Positions 16,331 through 24,750 of a DNA stretch of 44,490 nucleotides are shown here, in pieces. Each line of letters opens with the position of its first letter. Positions within the stretch are counted from its first letter, which is position 1. Source of the DNA: DASZKW01 sp035552775 (GTDB lineage: Bacteria; Actinomycetota; Acidimicrobiia; Acidimicrobiales; Palsa-688); contig DASZKW010000007.1 in the NCBI GenBank assembly GCA_035552775.1, positions 1 through 44,490 of the forward strand, read 5' to 3'. Under the pieces are notes generated by a model. The model did no database searches. It was given only the letters and a program-made list of their open reading frames with translations, and was not told the DNA's origin. The position numbers and the translations under genes are program-made.

Positions 16331-17808
16331 CCTCGGCCAGCGGTGGGCTCACCGCCCTTACCGCCACCGCCCAGGCCGCCATGATTGCGGCCGGGGACGT
16401 GTCGGCCACCGAGGTGCTCGACGCCCACCTCGCTCGCATCGCCGACCACAACCCCGAGCTCAACGCCGTGGTGGTCCTGGACGAGGGCGCCGCCCGGGGC
16501 GCTGCTGGCGCAGCCGACGAGGCGCACGCCGCCGGGCGCCCGCCGGGGCCGCTCGCCGGCGTGCCCGTGACGGTCAAGGAGGCGTTCGACGTCGCCGGCC
16601 TCCCCACCACCGCGGGCATGCCCGAGTACGCCGGCCGGCTGGCCAGCACCGACGCTCCAGCCGTCCGCCTTCTCCGCGACGCCGGCGCGGTGATCCTCGG
16701 TAAGACCAACGTCCCCACCCAACTCGCTGACCTTCAGTGCGCCAACCCGCTCTACGGCCGGACGGTCAACCCTTGGGACCACTCGCGCAGCTGCGGTGGC
16801 TCGTCTGGAGGCTCGGCGGCGTCGGTGGCCGCCAGCCTCGCCGCCGCCGACCTTTGTAGCGACCTCTCCGGTTCGATACGGGTGCCGGCCTCGTGGTGCG
16901 GCGTGTACGGCTTGCGCCCATCCCACGGGTTGATCTCCAAACGGGGCCACCTCCCGTGGCCGACCGACGGGCTGCTCGAGCCGGCCACGTCCGCCGTCGG
17001 ACTCCTGGCCCGCTCGGTCGAAGACCTCAGCTTGGTCTTCGAAGTCCTGGCCGGGGGGGAGCGACCGGCGCCGGCGGCGCGACCGCTGCGGCCGGCGCCG
17101 CTCGGACCCCTCGCGCCGGACTCCCTCCGCATCGCCGTGTGGTCCGGCGTGCCCGACGCCCCGGTCGACCGCGAGACCAGCTGTGCGTTCGCGGCAGCGG
17201 TCTCCGCACTCGACGGAGCCGGCGTCGTTATCGAGGAGCTGGCCCCACCGATCGATCCGGCCGGGGCCCTGGCGCTGGCCTGGCGGCTGGTGGACGCCGA
17301 GATCACCCACGGCCTCACCTCCGGCCAGTGGGAGGACGTCCGGGGCGGCGGGTCGGGCATGACCCAACTCGTCCACGACCACCTGGTCGACCAGGAGGCC
17401 CGCCTGCAAGCCACCCGGGCCTGGCAAGAGGTCTTCGAGCGCTTCGATGCCGTGCTGTGCCCGGCGGCGGCTGTTCCCGCCCAGCCCGTCGACGAGCGGC
17501 CGCCCGTCCGGCGCCCGCTGGTCATCGACGGCGTCGAGCACCCCCACCCGGTCCTCGCCCACTGGAGCCTGCTCACATCGGTCGCCCACCTGCCCTCGGT
17601 CACTCTCCCCGCCGGCGTCGGGGCGACCAGCGGGCTACCGGTCGGCGCCCAGCTGGTAGGGGGCCACCTCGACGACCTGACACTGCTAGCTGTGGCCGGG
17701 GTGGTCGCCGAGGTGCTCCGCGCCTACCGCCCACCGCCCGGGACCGATCGCCGCTCGGGTCCTACCGACCGCCGCCCGGCGCCTATCGCCCGGCGCCCGG
17801 GTAACTGA
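16327..17808 (+). CDS. Amidase-signature hydrolase 2
   Basis: A 493-residue amidase with K84 (VTVKEAFDV), GGSSGGSAAS (cis-serine at S159/S160) and nucleophile S183. The usual D-x-G-G-S at the nucleophile reads DLSGS here, so the first glycine (position 181) is serine. That lies at the oxyanion hole and may alter substrate choice. GTG 16327 overlaps the stop of amidase 1. The proline/arginine-rich last 20 residues overlap the 3' end of the convergent creatininase gene by 26 bp, suggesting a late extension of this C-terminus. Confidence 0.88.
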   Translation: MTSASGGLTALTATAQAAMIAAGDVSATEVLDAHLARIADHNPELNAVVVLDEGAARGAAGAADEAHAAGRPPGPLAGVPVTVKEAFDVAGLPTTAGMPEYAGRLASTDAPAVRLLRDAGAVILGKTNVPTQLADLQCANPLYGRTVNPWDHSRSCGGSSGGSAASVAASLAAADLCSDLSGSIRVPASWCGVYGLRPSHGLISKRGHLPWPTDGLLEPATSAVGLLARSVEDLSLVFEVLAGGERPAPAARPLRPAPLGPLAPDSLRIAVWSGVPDAPVDRETSCAFAAAVSALDGAGVVIEELAPPIDPAGALALAWRLVDAEITHGLTSGQWEDVRGGGSGMTQLVHDHLVDQEARLQATRAWQEVFERFDAVLCPAAAVPAQPVDERPPVRRPLVIDGVEHPHPVLAHWSLLTSVAHLPSVTLPAGVGATSGLPVGAQLVGGHLDDLTLLAVAGVVAEVLRAYRPPPGTDRRSGPTDRRPAPIARRPGN

Positions 17809-18562
17809 ACCGGGCGATCTCCTCCATCGCCAGGCCCAGGCGCTCGACGCAGCGCTCGAAGTGCTCCTTGCCCTCCTCGGGTGACGCCAGCGTCGGGTCC
17901 CCGATGACGCCGCTGGCCATGACGTCGTTGGATGACCACCCGAAGGTCACCTCCCCGCCGAAGCCGACGGCCTGGTAGTCGGCCAGCCATCGGGGCAAGG
18001 ACCGCTCGGCCAGGTCCATGCTCACCAGGTCGGGACGCAGGTGCATGACCATCGAGGTCTCCCCGGCACTGCCGTGCACGGCGAAGCCCTCCTCGGCGTC
18101 GGCTGCTCCGTGGCCTCCCTGGTCGACAGGGACATGGGGATGGGCGAGAAAGGTCATCAGCCCGTGGCGGACGCGGATCTCGCGGCACGCCACCCGCAGC
18201 AGGGCGCTGTTGCCCCCGTGACCGTTGAGGAACACCAGCCGGGGCACACCGGCTCGGGCCAGCGACGCCCCCAGGTCGTCGAGCATGCCGAGCAGCGTGG
18301 ACGGCGACAGGGTGATGGTCCCCGGCGCCCACAGGTGCTCGCTCGACAGCGCGTACGAGATGGTCGGCAGCAGGGTGAGCGGCAGGTCGGGACGGGCATC
18401 GACGACCGCCTCGGCGACCGCCCCGGCGATTAGGGCATCGGTGACCAGAGGCAGGTGCGGCCCGTGGTGCTCGATGGCGCCGATGGGCTGGATGGCGACC
18501 AGGCCGGGGCCGGCCTCGCCGGCGGCCGGCCCGCTCAACTCCGCGAAGCGATGCACGGGCAT
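17783..18562 (-). CDS. Creatininase-family amidohydrolase
   Basis: A 259-residue enzyme of the creatininase/MftE family. Metal ligands are expected in GAIEHHGPHLPLVTD (Glu, His, Asp), NGHGGN and the later glutamate of AGETSMVMHL. Members hydrolyse cyclic amides or peptides using zinc or manganese (creatinine, formamidopyrimidine, mycofactocin precursor). The many hydrolases around it favour a catabolic role; no mycofactocin genes are present. ATG 18562 is preferred, since TACCGT lies six bases upstream as a possible leaderless -10; a GTG at 18592 is the alternative. Confidence 0.87.
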   Translation of the reverse strand: MPVHRFAELSGPAAGEAGPGLVAIQPIGAIEHHGPHLPLVTDALIAGAVAEAVVDARPDLPLTLLPTISYALSSEHLWAPGTITLSPSTLLGMLDDLGASLARAGVPRLVFLNGHGGNSALLRVACREIRVRHGLMTFLAHPHVPVDQGGHGAADAEEGFAVHGSAGETSMVMHLRPDLVSMDLAERSLPRWLADYQAVGFGGEVTFGWSSNDVMASGVIGDPTLASPEEGKEHFERCVERLGLAMEEIARFSYPGAGR

Positions 18563-18649
18563 GACCCGACGGTACGGACCCCGTGTTGCCACGGCGAATC
18601 CAATCCGAGAACAGCTGATTACAATCCGGCCGCCGTCAGCCGGCCGCCG

Positions 18650-19078
18650 TCATCCCGCCGCCCCGCGCAGCACCGCCAGGTCTTCGGCGTCGAGGGGGGC
18701 GACCGGCCCGGCGAGGATCAGCGCGGCAAAGCCCTCGTCGGGGAGCATGGTCGTGAGGGCGTAGAGGCGGCCGGGCCCGGTGTTGCGGATGCGGTGGGTC
18801 GTCCCCGCCGGCAGGACGAGCAGTTGGCCGGCCGACACCGGGGTGCTCGCCCCGTCGCTCTCCGCATAGCCCAGCCCGGCGAGGAAGAAGAACGTCTCGG
18901 TGGCCGCTCGGTGCTGGTTGGGCGGCTGCGCGCCTCCCGGCTCCCAGACCTCGAACACCACGGTGTGGTCGATACCGTCGGCGGGGCCGGCCAGCACCGC
19001 GAGCTTGACCGTGTCGCCGGCGCTGATGTGGTGGGCGATCGGCGCGCCGTCGGGCAGCAGCCGGAACGGCGCGATCAC
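18650..19078 (-). CDS. Cupin-domain protein
   Basis: A 142-residue single cupin. The beta-barrel motif is NQHRAATETFFFLAG ... LLVLPAGTTHRI, with the histidines and glutamate that usually hold a metal. GTG 19078 overlaps the isochorismatase stop (GTGA), so it is co-translated with that hydrolase. Single cupins in catabolic operons act as small metal-dependent oxygenases, isomerases or lyases, or as sensors; which applies here is not visible. The frame stays open far upstream, but that part is antisense noise from the next gene. Confidence 0.8.
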   Translation of the reverse strand: MIAPFRLLPDGAPIAHHISAGDTVKLAVLAGPADGIDHTVVFEVWEPGGAQPPNQHRAATETFFFLAGLGYAESDGASTPVSAGQLLVLPAGTTHRIRNTGPGRLYALTTMLPDEGFAALILAGPVAPLDAEDLAVLRGAAG

Positions 19079-19827
19079 GCTCGCGCCCCCTGGCGCAGCG
19101 CCTCGCTCGTGGTCACGAACCCGAAGCACTGCTTGACGTTGTAGAGCGTGGCGTCCCAGCAGTAGGAGGGCGACGTGGTGGCGCAGCAGTCGGTGACCAT
19201 GATGCAGTCGTACCCGACGCAGGCGGCGTCGATGAGGGTGGCCAGCACGCACTGGTCGGCGTTGACGCCGGCGAACAGCACCGTGGTCAGGTCGAGGTTG
19301 CGCAAGATGGTGTCGAGCTGCGTGTCCCAAAAGCCGCTCATCCGGTACTTGGCCACCTCGATGTCGCCCGCCTCCGGGGCCAACTCGTCGACGATCGCCG
19401 CGCCCCAACTCCCCGATTGGAGCACCGGGCCGGCCCCGGACAGGTCGTCGCCGATGCCGGTGCTGGTCCCGTCGGGGTTGTACACGTGCATGACGCCCGG
19501 CGGCAGGTTGGCCCGGTCGGCACGGTTGCCCCAGCCGAGCCAGACGACCGGCACGCCCGCGGTGCGCAGCGTCGGCAGCAGGGATTGCAGGGTGGCGATG
19601 GGCGGGCGGGTCGGTCCGATGTCCACCCCGATCGACGCCAGCCAGCCGCCGGGGTGGCAGAAGTCGTTTTGCATGTCGACCACCATGATCCCGGTCCGGT
19701 CGGGGTCGAGCACCAGCGCCTGGGGCACGGCGGCAACCTCCCATCCGGCCACCGGCCGGCGCCGGAGGTCGCAGCGCGAGCCGTCGACCCGCCAGGCGTT
19801 GCGAGGGCCGGGCCCAAGCGGATGCAT
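19075..19827 (-). CDS. Isochorismatase-family cysteine hydrolase
   Basis: A 250-residue cysteine hydrolase. The triad is Asp in VVDMQNDF, Lys in VAKYRMSGF and the nucleophilic Cys in ADQCVLATLIDA. This fold includes RutB (ureidoacrylate), BiuH (biuret) and N-carbamoylsarcosine amidases, all acting on C-N bonds after ring opening. The N-terminal 50 residues, before the fold begins, are unusual and arginine-rich. ATG 19827 is chosen; an open frame to 19920 has no support. With the LLM oxygenase, amidases and deaminase-like enzymes, it supports a nitrogen-compound pathway. Confidence 0.88.
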   Translation of the reverse strand: MHPLGPGPRNAWRVDGSRCDLRRRPVAGWEVAAVPQALVLDPDRTGIMVVDMQNDFCHPGGWLASIGVDIGPTRPPIATLQSLLPTLRTAGVPVVWLGWGNRADRANLPPGVMHVYNPDGTSTGIGDDLSGAGPVLQSGSWGAAIVDELAPEAGDIEVAKYRMSGFWDTQLDTILRNLDLTTVLFAGVNADQCVLATLIDAACVGYDCIMVTDCCATTSPSYCWDATLYNVKQCFGFVTTSEALRQGARA

Positions 19828-19870
19828 GAGCAAGCGATGGTAGCGGCCGCCTGCTCGCTCACCGACGTGA

Positions 19871-20158
19871 GCGGCGGCCGCCCGTCCGGTCAAGGCCGGC
19901 GCTGGGGCGCCGGACGGCAAGGAGGTTCAGCGCCACGTCCTCACCGGCTCCGCCGACGAGCTCCTCGACGGCCTGTGCCGGTACCGGGACCTGGGGGTCT
20001 CCGACCTGTCGGTTGTGCTCGGCCACGACGACCCGAGCGCCCTCGGGACCCTCGAGGTGCTCGTCGGCGACGTCCTCCCCCGCTTGGAGACGGGTGGCGA
20101 CGGGCTGACCCCTGGTGGCGAGGGGCTGGGCCCGGGCGTCCAGTTACCCCAGTTTTGA
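19871..20158 (+). pseudogene. Remnant of an LLM flavin oxidoreductase (C-terminal piece)
   Basis: From 19871 to TGA 20156 the frame encodes about 95 residues. LTGSADELLDGL, YRDLGVSDLSVVLG and LEVLVGDVLPRL resemble the last helices of LLM/F420-dependent oxidoreductases. There is no start codon, a stop (TGA 19868) lies directly upstream, and the flavin barrel is missing. The tail has turned into glycine-rich repeats. It looks like what is left of a second luciferase-like gene after a deletion at the isochorismatase gene's 5' side. Confidence 0.5.
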
Positions 20159-20215
20159 CCCAGCCGTCTTTCGCCTGTAACGGCACGGAAACGGGGGCGC
20201 GCTTGGCTGGCAGGC

Positions 20216-22315
20216 ATGGAGTTGTTGCACGAGCCGGTGTGGCGGCAGTTCTGGTATCCGGTGGCCTTCACCGAGGACCTGGGCGACGCCCCCGTGGCCC
20301 GCACCCTCCTCGGCATAAGGCTGGTCCTGTGGCTCGGACCCGAGGGCCAAGTGGTAGGGGCCGTCGACCGCTGCCCGCATCGCGACGCGCCGCTCTCGCG
20401 GGGCTGGACATGCGATGGCCGGATCGTGTGCCCCTACCACGGCTGGGAGTACGGAGCGGCCGGCAAGGTCGTGCACGTCCCTCAGACCCCGAGGATCCGT
20501 TCGTTTCCGGGCCGCTTCGCGTTGGAGACCGTCACCACGGCCGACCGTTACGGCGCCGTGTGGGTGTGCCTCGACGAACCGCGGCGCCCTCTGCCTGACC
20601 TGCCCGACGGCGAGGCGGGAGGCTGGAGGTGGATACGGGAGTTCGACGAGGAGTGGGATGTCCCGGCGGCCCGGCTCATGGAGAACAGCTTTGACCCGGC
20701 GCACACCGTCTTCGTGCACAGGGCGACGTTCGGGGACACGGCGCGCCCCGATGTCGACGTCCCCACCATCGAGCGGACTCCGTACGGGATGGTCATCCGC
20801 AGCGACCTGTCGGTAAACAACCCGGAGCTGGCCCGAACGACGACGGGCGAGCGCGCCGCCGACAAGACGGTGCGTCACAGCGTGACCGAGTTGCACGCCC
20901 CGTTCCTCCGGGTCCTGAGGTCGCAGTACCCGAGCGGGACCGTCCACCACATCGTCACCGCCGCGACCCCGATCGACGACCGGCGGCTGCGCCTGGTGCA
21001 GTGGGCGGTCCGCAACGACACCGAGCACGACGCCCCCGCCGCCCAGGTCGTCGCCTTCGACCGGCGCGTCACCTGGGAGGACCAGGCCCTGCTGGAAGCC
21101 ATCTGGGCTCCCTACTCGGCTGACGTCGACGCCAACGTGCACATCAAGGTGGACCGTCCGACGGTCGAGATACGGCGGATCTACGGGGAGATCAGTGCCG
21201 GGACGTGGTCGGGTTTGTCCGCCACGCCCGCCGTCTCCTCGTCTCCCGCGGCCGCGCGCGCGCCGCAAGTCCCCACCCCCCTCGGGCCGGCGCGCGCGCC
21301 GGCCGCCCTCTCGGCGCGCTCGAGCGTCGAGGGCGGCGGCCCGATCCCGATCGTCGACCTGGCTGCGTTCACCGAGGGGAGCCCGGCCGAGCGCGCCGGG
21401 TTGGTGGCGGAGGTGGCCGACGCCTGCGAGCGAATCGGCTTCCTCGTGGTAGCCGGCCACGGTGTGGACCCGTCGCTCATCGCCGAGACCTACGGCGTGA
21501 CCGATGAGTTCTTTGCCTTGCCACTCGCCGACAAGCTCGCGTGCACGCCCGAGGGCTGGGACCGCTTCTGCGGTTTCGCCAGCGTCTCCGCAGGCGCAAA
21601 CCCAGGGTCGGGGCCCCCCGACCTCAAGGAGATGTTCCACGCCAACCGCTTCGACGGCCCCGAGGCGGCGATGGCCGGCGGCTACTCCGCTGACATAGCC
21701 CTGCGCCAGGCGCCCAACCTGTGGCCCGGCCGGCCGGCCGGCTTGGAAGCCGCGTGGAAGGCGTACTACCGGGCGATGGAAAGCCTCGCCGCCACGCTAC
21801 GGCGCGTCATGGCCCTGGGTTTGGGCTTGGCCGAGAACTGGTTCGAGCCCTACTTCGATCGCCACCTGTCCAACTTGTCCGCCAACTGGTACCCACCCCA
21901 GCAGACGCCGCCCATCCCGGGGCAGGTGCGCTCGTCGGCCCACGTCGACTTCTCGTTCCTCACGATCCTCTACCAGGACGACGCCCCTGGCGGTCTCGAG
22001 GTGCGCGACCGGGACCAGCAGTGGCGCCCTGTCCCCGCCCGGGCGACGACGTTCGTGGTCAACCTCGGCGACCTCACCAACCGCTGGACCAACGACGCGT
22101 GGCGGGCGACTCCCCACCGGGTCGTCAACCCGCCGGAGGAAGTCACCCGGGGCCGCATCTCGATCCCGTTCTTCGCCATGCCTGACTGGGAGGCCGTCAT
22201 CGAGTGCGCCCCCACGTGCAGCTCGGCGAGCCGACCTCCTCGCTACGAGCCGGTCGTGGCCGGACCGCACGCCGAGCAGCGGCGCAGCGGACGGCGGGCG
22301 CCGATGACGGTGTGA
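20216..22315 (+). CDS. Fusion of a Rieske non-haem iron oxygenase and a 2-oxoglutarate/Fe(II) oxygenase
   Basis: One 699-residue frame. Residues 1-328 are a complete Rieske oxygenase alpha subunit: [2Fe-2S] ligands C53, H55, C72 and H75 (CPHRDAP ... CPYHGW), and mononuclear iron ligands H163 and H168 in FDPAHTVFVH. A proline/alanine/serine-rich linker of about 45 residues follows. Residues 375-690 are an isopenicillin-N-synthase-like oxygenase starting PIPIVDLAAF, with iron ligands H576-x-D578 and H634, and R647-x-S649 for 2-oxoglutarate. Both active sites look intact. Stand-alone members of each type hydroxylate or demethylate; the joint suggests two successive oxidations of one substrate. 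No ferredoxin or reductase gene is nearby. GC content and codon use are continuous across the joint. Confidence 0.88.
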   Translation: MELLHEPVWRQFWYPVAFTEDLGDAPVARTLLGIRLVLWLGPEGQVVGAVDRCPHRDAPLSRGWTCDGRIVCPYHGWEYGAAGKVVHVPQTPRIRSFPGRFALETVTTADRYGAVWVCLDEPRRPLPDLPDGEAGGWRWIREFDEEWDVPAARLMENSFDPAHTVFVHRATFGDTARPDVDVPTIERTPYGMVIRSDLSVNNPELARTTTGERAADKTVRHSVTELHAPFLRVLRSQYPSGTVHHIVTAATPIDDRRLRLVQWAVRNDTEHDAPAAQVVAFDRRVTWEDQALLEAIWAPYSADVDANVHIKVDRPTVEIRRIYGEISAGTWSGLSATPAVSSSPAAARAPQVPTPLGPARAPAALSARSSVEGGGPIPIVDLAAFTEGSPAERAGLVAEVADACERIGFLVVAGHGVDPSLIAETYGVTDEFFALPLADKLACTPEGWDRFCGFASVSAGANPGSGPPDLKEMFHANRFDGPEAAMAGGYSADIALRQAPNLWPGRPAGLEAAWKAYYRAMESLAATLRRVMALGLGLAENWFEPYFDRHLSNLSANWYPPQQTPPIPGQVRSSAHVDFSFLTILYQDDAPGGLEVRDRDQQWRPVPARATTFVVNLGDLTNRWTNDAWRATPHRVVNPPEEVTRGRISIPFFAMPDWEAVIECAPTCSSASRPPRYEPVVAGPHAEQRRSGRRAPMTV

Positions 22316-22340
22316 CGCCCCTCCCGGGAGGTGGGTAGGG

Positions 22341-23039
22341 TCAGGCGTCGCGCCGGATGCAGGTGTACGCGCCGTACGCCGCCCGGCTATAGGTCCGCCC
22401 GACGACGTCGAATCCGGTCCGGTCGAGCATCGCTTCGAGCAGCCAGCTGTAGGTGCTGTGCTCGCCGCGCACGTGCTCCGCCAGCTCGTCGGCAGTCCAA
22501 CCCACCGAGGGGTCCGAAACCGCTCCCGACATCCACGCCTCGACCCGCTCGTCGGCGTCGGCGGGATCGAAGTCGAACACCAGGTCGCGCAGCCGCAGGA
22601 CACCGCCGGGGCGCAGGACCGACCGGATCCGTTGCAAGGCGATGGCTTTCCAGAAGTCGGGGATCTGGTGCAAGGCGTGGCGCGTGTAGACGAAGTCGGC
22701 GGCCTGGCCGTGGTGCTCGTAGCTCAACAGTCCGGCGCCGACGACTGTCAGGTTGGCGATCCCCCCGCTCTCGGCGCGCGCCAGCATCGCCGCCCTCATC
22801 GACGCAGACACGTCGACGGCGATGACACGGCGGCAGCGGCGGGCGGCGGCGACGGCGAAGGTCCCCGTGCCTGCCCCGAGGTCGACCAGCGTCGAGTCCG
22901 GGCCGAAGCCGTGCCGTCCGAGGACATCCAGGTCCTCGGACGGGTCGAACCCCGCCTTGCGGTCGTAACCCGCGACGTATCCGGCGTCGAGGTGCTCATC
23001 GCCGGCGTGGGCCACCTCGTCGAGCCACCACCGCTTCAT
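22341..23039 (-). CDS. SAM-dependent methyltransferase (class I)
   Basis: A 232-residue Rossmann methyltransferase. Motif I is LVDLGAGTGTFAV, the acidic end of strand 2 is VIAVDVSA, and post-motifs include PGGVLRLRDLVFDF. The substrate is unknown. ATG 23039 shares bases with a divergent ATG at 23038 (CATG), but the MFS gene probably starts at GTG 23083, leaving a 43-bp divergent promoter gap. It converges on the Rieske/2OG fusion gene 25 bp away. Confidence 0.85.
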   Translation of the reverse strand: MKRWWLDEVAHAGDEHLDAGYVAGYDRKAGFDPSEDLDVLGRHGFGPDSTLVDLGAGTGTFAVAAARRCRRVIAVDVSASMRAAMLARAESGGIANLTVVGAGLLSYEHHGQAADFVYTRHALHQIPDFWKAIALQRIRSVLRPGGVLRLRDLVFDFDPADADERVEAWMSGAVSDPSVGWTADELAEHVRGEHSTYSWLLEAMLDRTGFDVVGRTYSRAAYGAYTCIRRDA

Positions 23040-23047
23040 GGCCGAGC

Positions 23048-23082
23048 TTGGCACAGGTACCTCTTTGCCTAGCGTGCAGGCC
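23048..23082 (+). promoter_or_regulatory. Promoter for a leaderless MFS transcript
   Basis: TTGGCA (23048-23053), a 16-bp spacer and TAGCGT (23070-23075) form a sigma-70-like promoter. GTG 23083 begins seven bases after the -10, so the mRNA would begin at or next to the start codon. This supports GTG 23083 over ATG 23038 as the start. It rests on pattern only. Confidence 0.4.
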
Positions 23083-24549
23083 GTGACCTCGCCGACGGAT
23101 GAACCCACGCGGGGGTGGCGCCGTCTGGCCGTCGAACCCCGCCGGCCGCTCGCCGTCCGCAACTCTGCGAGGGGACCGTGGCTGGTCGTGGCCACGGTGT
23201 GCATCGGGGCGTTCATGGGCCAGCTCGACGCCAGCATCGTCACCCTGGCGTTCCCCACCCTCCGCCACGATTTCAACGCGTCGCTGGCCAGCGTCGAATG
23301 GGTCGGCCAGATCTACCTGCTGGTCCTGGTCGGCTTGCTCGCCGCCGTCGGGCGCTACGCCGACATGGTGGGGCGCAAGCTGCTCTACATATACGGGTTC
23401 GTCGCCTTCATCGTCGGCTCCGCCCTGTGCGGCCTGGCGCCGGACCTGCCGGCGCTCGTCGCCTTCCGCGTGCTGCAAGGCTTCGGCGCGGCCATGCTCC
23501 AGGCCAACAGCGTCGCCATCATCGTCGGCGCCGTGCCCAAGGACCGCCTCGGGCGCGCCATCGGCGTGCAGGGGGCGGCCCAGGCGCTGGGCCTGGCCCT
23601 CGGTCCCGCCGTCGGCGGCCTGCTCATCGCCGCCGGGGGCTGGCGGCTCATCTTCTACGTGAACGTACCCGCCGGCGTCGCCGGCGCCGTCCTCGGTTGG
23701 TACCTGATCCCCCGCAGCCGCCACCTCGCCCCCAGGGTCCCCTTCGACTGGATCGGTTTGGCCATCTTCCTGCCCGGGGTCACGGCGCTACTGCTGGCCG
23801 TGTCCTACGGCGCCCGCTACGGGTGGATCTCGCCGCTGATCGTCACCCTGTTCGCCGCCGGCGCCGCTCTTCTGGTCGCGTTCGTCAAGTGGGAGCGGAC
23901 CGTCGACACGCCGATGCTCGACCTGAGCCTGTTCTCGCGGGTGTCTTTCAGCGCCGGCATCGCCAGCGGGCTGTTGTCGTACCTGGTGCTGTTCGGCGTG
24001 CTCACAGTCGTGCCGTTCTACCTCGAGGTCGGCCGCCACGCCTCGTCGGGGACCGCGGGCCTCGAGCTGATGGTGATGCCCATCGGTCTGGGGTTGGTCG
24101 CTCCCCTCGCCGGCCGCCTGGCCGATCGGATCGGGGCCAGGCCGCTCACCGTGGCGGGGATGGCGGCGGCGGCGGCCATGTTGGCCTTCGCCGGGGTGGT
24201 CCATCCCGGCTCTGCCCTATTCCTGGTGTCGCTCGCGGTCACCGGGGTCGGCCTCGGCACCTTCACCCCGCCCAACAACGCCGCCATCATGGCTTCGGTC
24301 CCCCCGCAACGCTCCGGGATGGCGAGCGGGGTCCTCAATATGACACGGGGTCTGGGGACGTCGCTCGGGCTGGCCCTCGCCGGGCTGATGTACACGCTCG
24401 GGGCGGGGGCCGGCGTGGCCAGCGCCGGGGGGGCGAGCGCCGGGTTCGAGGACGCCGCCATCCTGCTCGCCGCCCTGTCAGGCGTGGCCGCCCTCCTTTC
24501 CGGCCTGAGCGGAAAGGCCCCGCGCTACGAAATCGGATCTAACGGCTAA
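23083..24549 (+). CDS. MFS drug-exporter-like transporter (DHA2, 14 TM)
   Basis: A 488-residue membrane protein with about 14 hydrophobic segments. The DHA2/EmrB-type motif is LDASIVTLAFPTLRHDF in TM1, motif A-like GRYADMVGRKLLY follows TM2, and motif C-like LGLALGPAVGGLLIAAGGWRLIFYVNVPAG is present in TM5-6. Such proteins export drugs or metabolites with protons. At the edge of the catabolic island it could remove a toxic intermediate. The alternative ATG 23038 adds 15 residues and overlaps the methyltransferase start by two bases. Confidence 0.9.
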   Translation: MTSPTDEPTRGWRRLAVEPRRPLAVRNSARGPWLVVATVCIGAFMGQLDASIVTLAFPTLRHDFNASLASVEWVGQIYLLVLVGLLAAVGRYADMVGRKLLYIYGFVAFIVGSALCGLAPDLPALVAFRVLQGFGAAMLQANSVAIIVGAVPKDRLGRAIGVQGAAQALGLALGPAVGGLLIAAGGWRLIFYVNVPAGVAGAVLGWYLIPRSRHLAPRVPFDWIGLAIFLPGVTALLLAVSYGARYGWISPLIVTLFAAGAALLVAFVKWERTVDTPMLDLSLFSRVSFSAGIASGLLSYLVLFGVLTVVPFYLEVGRHASSGTAGLELMVMPIGLGLVAPLAGRLADRIGARPLTVAGMAAAAAMLAFAGVVHPGSALFLVSLAVTGVGLGTFTPPNNAAIMASVPPQRSGMASGVLNMTRGLGTSLGLALAGLMYTLGAGAGVASAGGASAGFEDAAILLAALSGVAALLSGLSGKAPRYEIGSNG

Positions 24550-24750
24550 CAGCACATTCCTTGCCCATGAAATCTCGGCCCTTTTGTCCATCTCGCGCAC
24601 TTCGACGCAAAGGGAGACCAAACTGCCGTGGCTTGACCACCATTTTGCGACTATGCTCGCGACATCCTCAAAGTCGAGGAATGTGATGGATGGGGCTGAA
24701 TGGGTCGCGTCGGCCGGCATCGCCGGCTGACGACGAGAAGGGGGTATGCA

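Noticed and set aside
17783..18562. Mycofactocin MftE
   Set aside because: The creatininase family includes MftE, but no mftA-D genes or radical SAM enzyme are in the window.
20150..20165. Selenocysteine reading at the TGA ending the LLM remnant
   Set aside because: No coding pattern or family similarity continues after that stop.
24630..24665. Promoter TTGACC ... TATGCT before the histidine kinase
   Set aside because: The spacer is only 13 bp, too short for a normal sigma-70 promoter.
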